Of a stretch of 64,000 nt of DNA, positions 18,501 to 26,843 are shown piece by piece. The stretch spans positions 124,001 through 188,000 of the forward strand of contig NZ_QRGR01000005.1 of assembly GCF_003367245.1 (NCBI RefSeq), read 5' to 3'. Position 1 is the first letter of the stretch; every line of letters begins with the position of its first letter. The position numbers were made by a program, and so were the translations under genes. The notes beneath the pieces were generated by a model that worked only from the letters and a program-made list of their open reading frames with translations, did no database searches and was not told the origin of the DNA. The stretch is from Pontibacter diazotrophicus (lineage in GTDB: Bacteria > Bacteroidota > Bacteroidia > Cytophagales > Hymenobacteraceae).

Positions 18501-19312
18501 TTAGAGGTGACCTGCACCACCGCCTCTTCGATATCCGCTATATCCTGCACATAGCCCAGGCCGCGCACCAGGTACTCCACCTGGTTTATCTCCACGGTAT
18601 TGGCGCCTACATCCTGGTTGCTGTTTTTCAGGGCGTTCATCACCTGCATAATGGAGACATTGTTCGCCTTCATAGCCGTCGGGTCCAGGTCTACCTGGTA
18701 CTCCTTTATATAGCCACCCACAGAGGCCACCTCCGCCACGCCTTCGGCACCAGTCAGGGCATAGCGTACATAGAAGTCCTGAATGGTGCGCAGTTCGTGC
18801 AGATCCCATCCACCGGCGGGTTTCCCGTTTTCATCACGGCCTTCCAGCGTGTACCAGTACACCTGCCCCAACGCTGTGGCATCCGGCCCCAGCTTTGGCG
18901 TTACCTCCGCCGGCAGCAGGCCGCCCGGCAGGGAGTTTAGCTTCTCCAGAATGCGGGAGCGGCTCCAGTAGTACTCGGTGTCCTCGTCAAAGATGACGTA
19001 GATACTGGAAAAGCCGAACATGGAGGTAGAGCGGATGGTCTTGACACCCGGCATACCCAGAAGCGAAGTAGTGAGCGGATACGTAATCTGGTCCTCCACA
19101 TCCTGCGGCGAACGCCCCATCCACTCTGTAAATATAATCTGCTGGTTCTCGCCTATATCCGGTATGGCGTCCACCGGCACCGGGTCGCGGGGCAGAAAAT
19201 CAACGTTCCAGTTGAAAGGAGCGACGACAATCCCCCAGGAAACGATGAGCAGCAGGAGCAGGACTGTAACCAGTTTCTGCTCCAGAAAGAACTTGATAAT
19301 GCTGTTTAACAT
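15542..19312 (-). CDS. cusA: CusA/CzcA-family heavy-metal efflux RND pump
   Basis: 1256-residue inner-membrane proton/metal antiporter. The RND signatures are clear: N-terminal TM, porter domain ('YWSRSRILEKLNSLPGGLLP'), and TM4 with charged Asp in 'IAIGTMVDLGIILNENILR' (relay residues). The second half carries 'GEEFMPSLDEGAFLLMPTSM' and 'FGIATDDGVVMGTYLKQSF'. At ~1250 residues it exceeds the ~1040-1050 of E. coli CusA. The extra ~200 residues lie mid-protein (about 520-690) and include several extra hydrophobic segments ('LVGLGAIAVFIMPLAGITLL' and others). First large gene of the cus operon (A-C-B order, then two small lipoproteins). Monovalent versus divalent specificity cannot be fixed, but the CusB/DUF3347 partner favours Cu/Ag. 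Confidence 0.93.
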   Translation of the reverse strand: MLNSIIKFFLEQKLVTVLLLLLIVSWGIVVAPFNWNVDFLPRDPVPVDAIPDIGENQQIIFTEWMGRSPQDVEDQITYPLTTSLLGMPGVKTIRSTSMFGFSSIYVIFDEDTEYYWSRSRILEKLNSLPGGLLPAEVTPKLGPDATALGQVYWYTLEGRDENGKPAGGWDLHELRTIQDFYVRYALTGAEGVAEVASVGGYIKEYQVDLDPTAMKANNVSIMQVMNALKNSNQDVGANTVEINQVEYLVRGLGYVQDIADIEEAVVQVTSNVPVRIRDIARVNIGPADRSMLGVLDKSGAEAVGGVVIARYGDNPLAVINNVKAKLDDISAGLPSKKLADGRTSKVTVVPFYDRTELINETLGTLNEAILLQILITIIVIIVMVYNLRASLLISALLPLAVLMTFIMMKYFNVDANIVALSGIAIAIGTMVDLGIILNENILRHLDEAPPGQSLLKTVYNATTEVATAILTAVSTTIVSFLPVFTLEAAEGKLFGPLAWTKTFALIASLIFTILIMPAFAHSILGLKSKNVAWSKILNWLLVGLGAIAVFIMPLAGITLLLIAANNLLTHYQPERYSRYNTAVMVGIAVLAVAWLLASQWMPLGVSVSLIVNFLFILLVIGLVLGTFSLFIKAYPRILLWCLDNKGAFLILPALVMLLGLNIWLGFNSVFGWVARGIETTGYNVRTSSAWSGLAHTFPGLGEEFMPSLDEGAFLLMPTSMPHSGVEANKRVVQQLDMLVTAIPEVEMVVGKAGRAETALDPAPMSMYENIIQYKSEYITNANGQRVRFKVDDKGAFVRDEAGELIKDNNGEYYRQWRDHIRNPDDIWDEIVAVANIPGVTSAPKLQPIEARLVMLQTGMRAPMGLKVYGPDLQTIEDFSLQLERYLKEVPSVKPEAVYADRSLGKPYMEIELNRSAMGRYGLNVADVQEYIEVAMGGMAMTTTVEGRERYSIRARYAREYRNDPEAINRILITTAGGAQIPLGEISELVYRPGPMMIRGENSFLTGYVLFDKRDGFAEVSVVEDAQRYMSEKIASGELVVPSGVSYEFSGNYENQVRAERRLSVVIPLSLLIIFLILYFQFRSVSTTLFIFTSIAMAFSGGFMMLWLYSQDWFLNFSFGDTNIRELFQMRTFNLSVAVWVGFIALFGIATDDGVVMGTYLKQSFDNLQPETEKQVRKTVLEAGMRRVRPCLMTTATTLLALLPVLTSTGRGSDIMIPMAIPTFGGMVVALITLLIVPVLYSWREEVKIKKLVKEAA

Positions 19313-19407
19313 GCTTTATTCGATTGAATACACGATTGTATGGCCACCACAAAGGCAGCAACAAACTATACCTGCCTCAGCGGCAGGCAGAATCGAAAAA
19401 GCAGGAT

Positions 19408-19836
19408 CTATAGAAGAAAAGACTGCACCAGCACAGGAATGTCGCGGGCGAGTGGGGGAGACGCGTAACGGGCGTAAGTCGGTTGGATAGCAGCCTCAGG
19501 TGCAAACAGCTGTAAGATAATGGTTTGTACAGCGGCAATAAATTTAATATCAAGGGTTTTGCTGAGCGTAATGGCATCATGCTCAGAGGTAGCATCGGTG
19601 CGCTCTACTACAACTTTGTGATCTTCGCAGCAATTGTCATCAGCTTCTTTTTCGGCAGCATGGCAGGGAGGCAGGTCTTCCTGCTGCTTCTCCATCGGGC
19701 AGTCTGCTGCGGTACCAAAGAGCGTCACATCACGCAACTCGCCGCCACAAATATGCATACCCACTGCCATACCCGTCGAGGAGACGAGCACCAGCAGTGT
19801 GAGGGTAAGCAATATGACTTGGCGGTACAGTTTCAT
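19408..19836 (-). CDS. Small Cys/His-rich exported protein (HYC_CC_PP-like)
   Basis: 142 residues: N-terminal hydrophobic segment ('LLTLTLLVLVSSTGMAVG'), then 'MHICGGELRDVTLFG', a Cys/Met/His cluster ('DCPMEK', 'PPCHAAE', 'DNCCEDH') and a C-terminal 'YARYASPPLARDIPVLVQSF' region. This arrangement (MHxCGG, paired Cys, terminal PP) fits the small HYC_CC_PP-type proteins found beside Bacteroidota metal-efflux genes. It precedes cusA by 95 bp on the same strand and is probably the first gene of the operon. A periplasmic metal-sensing or chaperone role is inferred from the thiols and context only. Confidence 0.75.
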   Translation of the reverse strand: MKLYRQVILLTLTLLVLVSSTGMAVGMHICGGELRDVTLFGTAADCPMEKQQEDLPPCHAAEKEADDNCCEDHKVVVERTDATSEHDAITLSKTLDIKFIAAVQTIILQLFAPEAAIQPTYARYASPPLARDIPVLVQSFLL

Positions 19837-19995
19837 GTTTTTGTTATACGTAGTACAAAGGTAAGACAGAAGCGGAGAGGTCTGTTACACAATTTAAGAA
19901 AAAATTTACAGAAATTCTCTCTGAAGGAGCTAAACCATTTGTACTACCTACAACACCCTGTGCCGGGAATAGTTCTGTTTTTACGCTACACTTGG

Positions 19996-20814
19996 TTATC
20001 CTTTATCGCTGAAGGCTGGGTAGAGGGTCATGCCGCCGTCCACATAAATAGTAGTGCCGGTGATATAGTCCGCCTCGTCCGTTGCTAGCCAGACAGCCAC
20101 TTTCGCAATGTCCTCGGGTTCCCCGATGCGGCCGTAGGGTATGAGCGAGAGCATATCTTTGCGGCCCTTCTCTGTACTCCAGACATCCTCGTTTATAGCC
20201 GTTTTGATTGCGCCGGGAGAGATACCGTTTACTCTTATTTTTTCGGAGGCAAGCTCCTGTGCCAGTGTTTTCATCAGCATCTGCACGCCGCCTTTGGCCG
20301 TGGCATAGTTCACATGGCCGGCCCACGGAATGATATCATGCACCGAGCTGATGAAGATGATGTGGCCCGCGGCGCGTTTTTCCTCCTGCTTTACCTTTCT
20401 CTTCACAAACTCTTTTGCCGCTGCCTGCGCACACAGAAAATTTCCGGTCAAGTTGGTGCTGATAACCTTGTTCCAGTCTTCCAGCGACATATCCAGGAAA
20501 TTATCGTCGCGCTGTATCCCGGCGTTGCTTACCAAAATATCCAGCGTGCCAAAGTTATCTGTCGCGGCTCTGATTAGCTTTTCCACGTCATCGGGATTGG
20601 CAACATCCGCCTGCACGACCGCAGCCTTACTGCCTGCTTCTTCAATTTTGCTTTTAAGCTCCTGCGCGGACTCTTCATTGGAGTGATAGTTAATGACTAC
20701 GCTTGCACCCTCACGGCCCATGGCCAGCGCAATGCCTTCTCCAATGCCAGAGCTCGACCCGGTTACAATGGCTACCTTGCCCTGTAAGCGTTTGTTTTCA
20801 TTTGTGTTACTCAT
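19996..20814 (-). CDS. SDR-family oxidoreductase, glucose-1-dehydrogenase-like
   Basis: 272-residue classical short-chain dehydrogenase. Cofactor motif 'TGSSSGIGEGIA' at residues ~19-30, 'NAG' after strand 4, catalytic Ser in 'IIFISSVHDIIPWAG' and Tyr/Lys in 'NYATAKGG'. The C-terminal 'YITGTTIYVDGGMTLYPAF' resembles Bacillus-type glucose 1-dehydrogenases. The true substrate cannot be read from the sequence. It stands alone: about 160 bp separate it from the Cys/His-rich gene upstream, and a 308-bp gap with no recognised gene (20815-21122) lies on its other side. Confidence 0.85.
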   Translation of the reverse strand: MSNTNENKRLQGKVAIVTGSSSGIGEGIALAMGREGASVVINYHSNEESAQELKSKIEEAGSKAAVVQADVANPDDVEKLIRAATDNFGTLDILVSNAGIQRDDNFLDMSLEDWNKVISTNLTGNFLCAQAAAKEFVKRKVKQEEKRAAGHIIFISSVHDIIPWAGHVNYATAKGGVQMLMKTLAQELASEKIRVNGISPGAIKTAINEDVWSTEKGRKDMLSLIPYGRIGEPEDIAKVAVWLATDEADYITGTTIYVDGGMTLYPAFSDKG

Positions 20815-21122
20815 TGTTCGTTTGTTTTCTTTGCCTGTTATAAAGCATCTTCTACAACGGATGCTCCGCCTGTTTTTAGGTTAATAAGAGTATACCTGTA
20901 TTTACTGAAGAAGTTATGCCTCCATTGTGGTGGGTGCAGTGCATTAACTGCAGTGGCCAGAGGCAAGAGTATTGTAGTTCCGAAGCCTGTTTATGGCCGC
21001 TATACTATAATAGAAAGGATTAAGTACCAGCTTTTAAGGTCATAACTGTGAATGTTTCTGATCTCAATCGTAGCTGTTACGTTATAATATTTCTTAACTT
21101 GAAAAGCAAAGCTAAGTCAGAC

Positions 21123-21791
21123 ATGATGAACAAATTATGGATTGCCCTTCTCCTGATAGCATGGCTGGTGTTACCTGCTGCGCGGGCACAGGAAAACACA
21201 CCGCCTTTTTGGGATGAGATACAGGCCTTTAAACAGCAGGACAGTATCCAGATGCCGCCTGAAGACGCTAGCCTTTTTGTTGGGAGTTCCTCCATACGGA
21301 TGTGGGACAACATGCAGGAGATGTTTCCAGACCATACCGTCATCAACCGCGGCTTTGGTGGTTCTGACCTGTTGGACCTTAAATACTACCTTCCTGATAT
21401 TGTGCACCCATACCAGCCGAAGCAGATTGTGATCTACTCCGGGGAAAATGACATTGCCACGGGTACCGTGCAGGCACCCGAAGTGCTGGCACGGTTTAAA
21501 GATGTGTTTCAGGGTATCCGGCAAGAGATGCCGGAGGTGCCTGTCGTTTTTATTTCCATCAAACCCAGCCCATCCCGAATCCAGTATTTGCCTATTATGC
21601 AGGAATCGAACCAATTGATCCGAGCATATCTCAACACGCAGCCAAAGACGCAATATGTGGATGTATACTCCCTGATGCTGGATAAAAACGGCAAGCCCAT
21701 GCAGGATATATTCCTGGAGGATAACCTGCATATGAATAATAAAGGGTATCAAATCTGGCAAGAGGCGCTTAGGCCTCACTTGCTCAGGTAA
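21123..21791 (+). CDS. SGNH/GDSL-family hydrolase, secreted
   Basis: About 222 residues. The start at 21123 (or the adjacent ATG at 21126) was chosen because 'MMNKLWIALLLIAWLVLPAARA' is a signal peptide; the longer frame from 21048 has no sensible leader. All four SGNH blocks are present: Ser in 'LFVGSSSIRMW', Gly in 'NRGFGGSDLLDL', Asn in 'YSGENDIATG' and Asp-x-x-His in 'EDNLHMNNKGYQIW'. Likely a periplasmic or extracellular esterase, deacetylase or lipase; the substrate is unknown. It converges on eboF, with a bidirectional terminator between them. Confidence 0.87.
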   Translation: MMNKLWIALLLIAWLVLPAARAQENTPPFWDEIQAFKQQDSIQMPPEDASLFVGSSSIRMWDNMQEMFPDHTVINRGFGGSDLLDLKYYLPDIVHPYQPKQIVIYSGENDIATGTVQAPEVLARFKDVFQGIRQEMPEVPVVFISIKPSPSRIQYLPIMQESNQLIRAYLNTQPKTQYVDVYSLMLDKNGKPMQDIFLEDNLHMNNKGYQIWQEALRPHLLR

Positions 21792-21867
21792 CGGAATCAG
21801 AACAAGGAGATACCATCCTGCCTAGCGTGTTTTTATTTAATTTCATGATTGATGTCACACGATATAT

Positions 21868-21907
21868 AAAAGAAGAAGGGCCGCAAAACTGCGGCCCTTC
21901 TTCTTTT
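21868..21907. terminator. Bidirectional terminator between SGNH gene and eboF
   Basis: GAAGAAGGGCCGCA (21872-21885) and TGCGGCCCTTCTTC (21890-21903) form a perfect 14-bp stem with a 4-nt loop. The stem is flanked by A on the left and T on the right, so it can end transcription on both strands. Confidence 0.9.
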
Positions 21908-21920
21908 ATAAAAGTTACTG

Positions 21921-23312
21921 CTATACTGCCATCTCCTGCTTCTGTACCTGCAGGTGGGAGAGTATGACATTGAACACATCTACTGACTGCAGTTCCTGTG
22001 GCAAAGCTTGCCCGCTCTTTGTGAGCAATACTGGCCATTCGGCTTTGTCTTCGGGGATGCGGCCGTGCGAGCCTTTGATTAAAGTGGCATCCAGTGGTAT
22101 TATGTCCATCACCATCCGGAAGCCCAGTTTTTTCTTCAGCACTTTGCCCGCCACTTTGGGCAGCAGGAACTTAATATTTGGATCTGCAAACATTTCTACA
22201 GGGTCGAAGCCGGGCTTTTTGTGGATGTCTACCATGCGGGCATAATCCGGTGCCTTCTTATCGTCGAGCCAGAAGTAGTAGGTGAACCAGGAGCGTTGGT
22301 CAGCCACCACCACTAGCTCACCGCAGCGTTCGTGCGCCAGGTTATACTTATTGCGCTCGTCGCCAGCTAATACCTCCTGCACCCCCGGCACCTGATGTAA
22401 CAGCTTCTGTACCTCTGCTATGTCAGCAGGGTTCTCTACATACACATGCGCTACCTGGTGGTCGGCTACGGCAAAGGCTTTGCTCATCGCCATGTCCAGC
22501 AGTTCAGTGCCTCGCTCGTTGCGTACGGCAATGTAACCATGCTTGCGCAGCACACGGTTCAGGTGCACGGGTTGGTTTACGTCTGATATCCCGTATTCCG
22601 ACAGCACGATAACCTGTGCTCCCTTTGCCTCATAAAACTGAATCAGGTCGCCCACTACGGCGTCTATCTCCTGCAGGTCTTTGGCCACGCGTGGGTCGCT
22701 GGGGCCGAGGCGCTGCAGGTTGTAGTCTAAGTGTGGCAGGTAAATGAGTGTGAGCGTGGGGTCATACAGATCATCCGTTATCTTGCTCGCGTCCGCTATC
22801 CACTTGCTCGACTTAATGGAGGTTTTTGGCCCCCAGTAGTTGAAAAGCGGAAAGGTGCCAAGCTTTGCCTGCAGTGTGTCCCGCAGGTCGGCAGGCTGAG
22901 TATAGCAGTCAGGCATTTTGCGGCCGTCGGCGAGGTACTGCGGGCGTGGCGTCAGGGTATAGTCGGCGGTAGTATTCATGTTATACCACCAGCCCATGTT
23001 GGCGACGGTAAAGTTGGGGTCTTTGGCACGGGCTATTTCCCACACTTTCGGCGCCTGCACCAATTTGTTCGATTGGCGCCACAGCTTCACTTCATCTTCA
23101 TCCCGGAAATACCAGCCGTTGGCCACGATACCATGCTCTTCCGGCCACTTGCCTGTCAGGTAGGTCGATTGTGCCGTGCAGGTAACTGCCGGCAACACCG
23201 GGTGCACCACTGTATTTTGAGCATCCGCAGCCCATTTTGCCAGAAAGGGGGTATTTTTACCGAGGAGTGATTGCGTGAGGCCTACTACGTCCAGCACTAC
23301 TGTTTTCTGCAT
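21921..23312 (-). CDS. eboF: EboF, alkaline phosphatase/nucleotide pyrophosphatase-type protein
   Basis: 463 residues of the alkaline-phosphatase superfamily (type I phosphodiesterase/nucleotide pyrophosphatase type). The N-terminal metal site and nucleophile lie in 'VVLDVVGLTQSLLG' and 'PAVTCTAQSTYLTGKWPEEH', with Thr as the expected nucleophile. Later metal ligands occur in 'YLPHLDYNLQRLGP', 'IVLSEYGISDV' and 'LIKGSHGRIPEDK'. Last gene of a complete ebo set. The start overlaps the end of eboE by 56 nt, which indicates tight coupling. In cyanobacteria the ebo genes are needed to move a scytonemin precursor to the periplasm; the chemistry carried out by the Bacteroidota copies is unknown. Confidence 0.9.
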   Translation of the reverse strand: MQKTVVLDVVGLTQSLLGKNTPFLAKWAADAQNTVVHPVLPAVTCTAQSTYLTGKWPEEHGIVANGWYFRDEDEVKLWRQSNKLVQAPKVWEIARAKDPNFTVANMGWWYNMNTTADYTLTPRPQYLADGRKMPDCYTQPADLRDTLQAKLGTFPLFNYWGPKTSIKSSKWIADASKITDDLYDPTLTLIYLPHLDYNLQRLGPSDPRVAKDLQEIDAVVGDLIQFYEAKGAQVIVLSEYGISDVNQPVHLNRVLRKHGYIAVRNERGTELLDMAMSKAFAVADHQVAHVYVENPADIAEVQKLLHQVPGVQEVLAGDERNKYNLAHERCGELVVVADQRSWFTYYFWLDDKKAPDYARMVDIHKKPGFDPVEMFADPNIKFLLPKVAGKVLKKKLGFRMVMDIIPLDATLIKGSHGRIPEDKAEWPVLLTKSGQALPQELQSVDVFNVILSHLQVQKQEMAV

Positions 23313-24540
23313 TTTCAGTATTTTTTATGGTTGCCAGAACCCACTCCAACTCCCGCTGAATGGATTCTGAAAGGTCCTTTTTCAAATCCTCCGGCAGCAC
23401 TTCCCAGGTATAGGTTTCTACCTCCAGGTGTGTTGTCAGTTGCTTTTGCTGTATAAGCTTTAGCACTTCTACAATATCCTCTTGAGTTGACTGTAAACCA
23501 CCGTACTCCTGCGTGAAAAGCGGCACGTGGAAATGCATGCGCCATTCAACGGCATTCGGCTTACGGATGTGCTGCAGCGCAAAGGTCAGGTCGGGGTACT
23601 GGCATAGTTGCCCATCATCGTTCAGTTCCACCACCTGGTGCAGGTATGTTGATTCTGCAAAGCAAGCGAAAGTTTCAGCCAGTTTACCACGGGTTACCAC
23701 GTCGTTTTTCGGGAGACTCGTTTTAAGGGCAGCGCTGAGTTGTATCTTGCCTATTTTGATACCGGCATGTGTCAGTTTGGCAAAGGCCTCGGCAGGTTTC
23801 TCATAGGCCAGTGCGAAGTGGCATACGTCGTAGCAAACCTGGATATGATGCAAAATAGCCTCCCTTGCTTCATCCTTTGTTAGCCCTTGCAACTCCTGCA
23901 GCACCTTCAAACCCTCAGGTATAAGCCATTGCTGATAATAGTTGATAACCTCTTTGCTGTTTTCTAGCAGCCCGTCCGGCTCCGGTTCAATATCGATATG
24001 AATGGTTTTGCCTGTTTCCTGCTTTAGTTGTAACAGGCTTGCTACCAAAGAAACCAGGTTTTCTGTTGATTGGTTGAAAACTGATTTGATTTTGGAATCA
24101 TCATCCTCTAAAAACCACGGCTTATAAGAGAGAGGGGAGGTGGAGATACCGCCTCCCATACCCTCTGGCAGAAGCTCCGCTAGAATACGGGCCAGGCGCA
24201 CCGTATATGTTAATCGCTCGTCAGTAGTCCAGTCGGGCTTGTGCACACCGTCTTTCACGGCCTGGTGATGGAAGCCACCGTACGGAAAGCCGTTCATGGT
24301 GAACACATACAGACCCTGCTCCTGCAGCCATCGCTTAAAATTGTTCAGGTGTTCCCCATCCAGTATTTGTTCACTAGCCTTGTTTGAGAGGCGCAAGCCA
24401 ATACCGAAAGGCTGGTCCGGGGATAATTTTCTTTTAAGTGAAGGGAGGTAAGTTTGAAGCTGATGAAACACGTCTTCCCATGTTTCGCCGGGGTGGATAT
24501 TGGTGCAGTACGTAAGGTGATGCCCTGTGTTCAGATACAT
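23257..24540 (-). CDS. eboE: EboE, xylose-isomerase-like TIM barrel
   Basis: 427-residue TIM-barrel protein typical of 'metabolite traffic protein EboE'. It shows 'HLTYCTNIHPGETW' at the N-terminus, 'FTMNGFPYGGFHH' near residue 85 and metal-binding-type acidic/His residues in 'IHIDIEPEPDG', 'QVCYDVCHFALAYE' and 'EWRMHFHVPLF'. These imply a sugar- or cyclitol-phosphate isomerase-like active site with a divalent metal. ATG start at 24540. It is 75 bp downstream of eboD and overlaps eboF. The reaction is not known for the family. Confidence 0.9.
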   Translation of the reverse strand: MYLNTGHHLTYCTNIHPGETWEDVFHQLQTYLPSLKRKLSPDQPFGIGLRLSNKASEQILDGEHLNNFKRWLQEQGLYVFTMNGFPYGGFHHQAVKDGVHKPDWTTDERLTYTVRLARILAELLPEGMGGGISTSPLSYKPWFLEDDDSKIKSVFNQSTENLVSLVASLLQLKQETGKTIHIDIEPEPDGLLENSKEVINYYQQWLIPEGLKVLQELQGLTKDEAREAILHHIQVCYDVCHFALAYEKPAEAFAKLTHAGIKIGKIQLSAALKTSLPKNDVVTRGKLAETFACFAESTYLHQVVELNDDGQLCQYPDLTFALQHIRKPNAVEWRMHFHVPLFTQEYGGLQSTQEDIVEVLKLIQQKQLTTHLEVETYTWEVLPEDLKKDLSESIQRELEWVLATIKNTENAENSSAGRSRPHAITPR

Positions 24541-24615
24541 ATTTAGCTATAATTTAGTAAGAAAACAGCGGCCTGTAAAATACCATAGCGCTGCAGCTTT
24601 CTTGAACATCGGTGC

Positions 24616-25806
24616 TTAAGCAGCAGGCTGGGGTTGATGGCGCCTTTTTAATAGTTCTACGGCCTGTAGGAATAGCGGTTCTTCCATATGGTGTACTTCC
24701 ACGCCTTCGCCGATTTTGTTTAGCAGCATAATCGTAAGCTTCCCACCCAGGTGCTCTCTAAACTCCTGAAGCCCCTTCCACACACTCAGTTGTTCTGAGC
24801 CCGGTTCGGATTGTGATAGCTGTGGAACATAGAGTTCAAAGCCTAACTCCTGCAGTAATGCCAGCACGTCTTCATGCTCCTCCTTCGTTAGCATGCCTTT
24901 CAGCATAGAGTAGGTGGTATCCAAAGCAATTCCGATGGCTACTGCTTCGCCGTGGCGCAGTTCGTAGTTGGTGAGTTGCTCCAGCTTATGGGCTGCCCAA
25001 TGGCCAAAGTCGAGTGGGCGCGAAGAACCGGTCTCAAAAGGATCTGCGCCACCAATGTGCTCGACGTGCATCTCCGCGCAGCGGTGAATCAGCCGTTGCA
25101 TGGCCGGCAGGTCACGTTGCGCCAGTCTGGCAGCATCTTTCTTTATTTCCTGGTAAAAAGCAGCATCTTTTATCAAGGCTACTTTTATGGCTTCTGAGAT
25201 GCCGGAGCGCCAGTCGCGGTCTTGCAGGGTGAGCAGGAAATCGCTGTCGTTGATGACGGCAAAAGGAGGAGCGAAAGTGCCCAGGAAGTTCTTCTTGTCA
25301 AAAAAGTTGAAGCTGTTCTTGACACCTACTGCAGAATCATCCTGCGACAAAACAGTAGTAGGGATACGGATATGGCGGATACCCCTGTGGGCGATGGCCG
25401 CCGCAAAACCGGCCATATCCAGCACGGCGCCGCCGCCTACGGCAACAAAATAGGAGTGGCGGTCGATTTTAAAGTCGTTCACGGCTTCCAGCAGCTTTTG
25501 CAGTAGGTCGGTGCTGTTTTTTACTTCCTCACCGCCAGTTATCAGCATCGGCTCAGCCAGGAGCTTCATCACCTCGTTGTGCCTGGAAGTATAAAGCTTT
25601 ATGTCTTCTATTAAATCAGGGTGAGCAGCGGCCACACCGCTGTCTATCACAAAGAATACTTTGCGTGGAGCAGTGCCCTTGTCCTGCTGCAGCACCTCGG
25701 CAAACAAATTGTTCTCAGGCTCAAAGAGGCCTTGTGTAAAGTACACACCATACCTGAATTGCACTGAAAACGATTGCTCAATAGCCTTCATATCTTTTTG
25801 AAGCAT
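24616..25806 (-). CDS. eboD: EboD, 3-dehydroquinate-synthase-like sugar phosphate cyclase
   Basis: 396 residues of the sugar-phosphate-cyclase superfamily. NAD-binding 'AVGGGAVLDMAGFAAAIAHR' is near residue 120, followed by 'RIPTTVLSQDDSAVGVKNSF', and metal ligands are expected in 'SGISEAIKVALI' (Glu), 'LRHGEAVAIGI' (His) and 'DFGHWAAHKLE' (His). It is distinct from housekeeping AroB and groups by context with EboD, presumably making a cyclitol from a sugar phosphate. ATG at 25806; the ATG at 25791 ('MKAIEQSFSV') is an equally good start. 128 bp separate it from eboC. Confidence 0.9.
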   Translation of the reverse strand: MLQKDMKAIEQSFSVQFRYGVYFTQGLFEPENNLFAEVLQQDKGTAPRKVFFVIDSGVAAAHPDLIEDIKLYTSRHNEVMKLLAEPMLITGGEEVKNSTDLLQKLLEAVNDFKIDRHSYFVAVGGGAVLDMAGFAAAIAHRGIRHIRIPTTVLSQDDSAVGVKNSFNFFDKKNFLGTFAPPFAVINDSDFLLTLQDRDWRSGISEAIKVALIKDAAFYQEIKKDAARLAQRDLPAMQRLIHRCAEMHVEHIGGADPFETGSSRPLDFGHWAAHKLEQLTNYELRHGEAVAIGIALDTTYSMLKGMLTKEEHEDVLALLQELGFELYVPQLSQSEPGSEQLSVWKGLQEFREHLGGKLTIMLLNKIGEGVEVHHMEEPLFLQAVELLKRRHQPQPAA

Positions 25807-25934
25807 CTAATCTGGGGTTGAAGCAGTCTCCTGTTGAATAACCAACCCGAGATTGCTGTTTTGTTTATTGGCCTAAATGATATACTATTTATGCCTTTCA
25901 TTTTTATATAACAAAGTATAGCGGCTAACAATTC

Positions 25935-26843
25935 TCAGGTAACGGCAAATTTCTTTGCTACATAGATAGAAACCGGCAAAAGCAGCAGCACCAGCAGCCC
26001 ATACTGCCAGCCGGCAAAGCCAGCGGCCATACTGGCGTTCATAACAATCAGGGCCAGAATACCGGCTTTCACCGCTTTGATGATGAGCCTGGGCTCTTTG
26101 GCGGGCATCGCTTTGAACAGTGGCGGAAAGATGAGGTACGCGAAAAGCAGCAGAAACGGAATGCTGTACCACAAATTAAAGTGCGGCAACAGTGAAAGGC
26201 TAAGGATACCGGCAAACACCAGGGCATACATGAGCACAGCTCCTTTCAATGCCGCTGTGTTACCGCCGTGCACCTCCCCGCGACTCACCATCGTGATAGC
26301 CGCAATATACACGATTGGAATAAGCGCAATAAACCAAAGCTGTTCTACGGCTGCAGGCACAGCACTTACGCCAAGCAGCAGGTTGCCGCCACGGCAGGCA
26401 CCCATGTTAATCGGGCCCAGCAGGGTGTTGTGCTTGCCCTGGTAGTCGTAGAGCAAGGCAAGACCGGCCACTGCCAGCGCAATAACAGCACTTACGAGCG
26501 ATACTTGCCAGGCTGCCAGCACACCACCTATCAATAAAACGGCACCTAAAGTAGCAGCTCCTGTTAGGGAAGCTTTTCCACTAGGTATCGGCCGCTCCGG
26601 GCGCTCCACCCGGTCCAGGTCCGCGTCAAACACATCGTTGAACACCACCCCTCCGCCATACAAACCAATTGTGGCGAGCACGAGCCAGCCCAGCGGCTGC
26701 AGGGTATCAGCGTTCAAACCTCCTTCCCAGAACGGGCGCGACAGTATAGCGCCGGAAGCTGCAAAACCCATCATAATATCTGCTATGGCCGTAATGATGT
26801 TGGCCGGGCGCATGAGCCGCAGGTAAGCGCCAATTTGCGACAT
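25935..26843 (-). CDS. eboC: EboC, UbiA-family prenyltransferase
   Basis: 302-residue integral membrane protein with about eight hydrophobic helices. The first UbiA Asp-rich motif is 'NDVFDADLDRVERPERPIPS' (residues ~70-90), and the second is the weaker 'ALLYDYQGKHNT' region. It should transfer a polyprenyl group, or use prenyl diphosphate, on a small polar acceptor at the inner membrane. Within ebo this is the only integral membrane enzyme, so a lipid-linked intermediate is a reasonable inference. Its ATG shares one base with the eboB stop (TAATG). Confidence 0.92.
   Translation of the reverse strand: MSQIGAYLRLMRPANIITAIADIMMGFAASGAILSRPFWEGGLNADTLQPLGWLVLATIGLYGGGVVFNDVFDADLDRVERPERPIPSGKASLTGAATLGAVLLIGGVLAAWQVSLVSAVIALAVAGLALLYDYQGKHNTLLGPINMGACRGGNLLLGVSAVPAAVEQLWFIALIPIVYIAAITMVSRGEVHGGNTAALKGAVLMYALVFAGILSLSLLPHFNLWYSIPFLLLFAYLIFPPLFKAMPAKEPRLIIKAVKAGILALIVMNASMAAGFAGWQYGLLVLLLLPVSIYVAKKFAVT

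Noticed and set aside
17957-18940. 327-codon plus-strand open frame
   Set aside because: Antisense to cusA in GC-rich sequence; His/Gln-rich composition typical of a shadow frame.
23257-23312. 56-nt overlap of eboF and eboE suspected as a frameshift
   Set aside because: Both proteins are intact with family-like ends and beginnings, so it is a genuine overlap.
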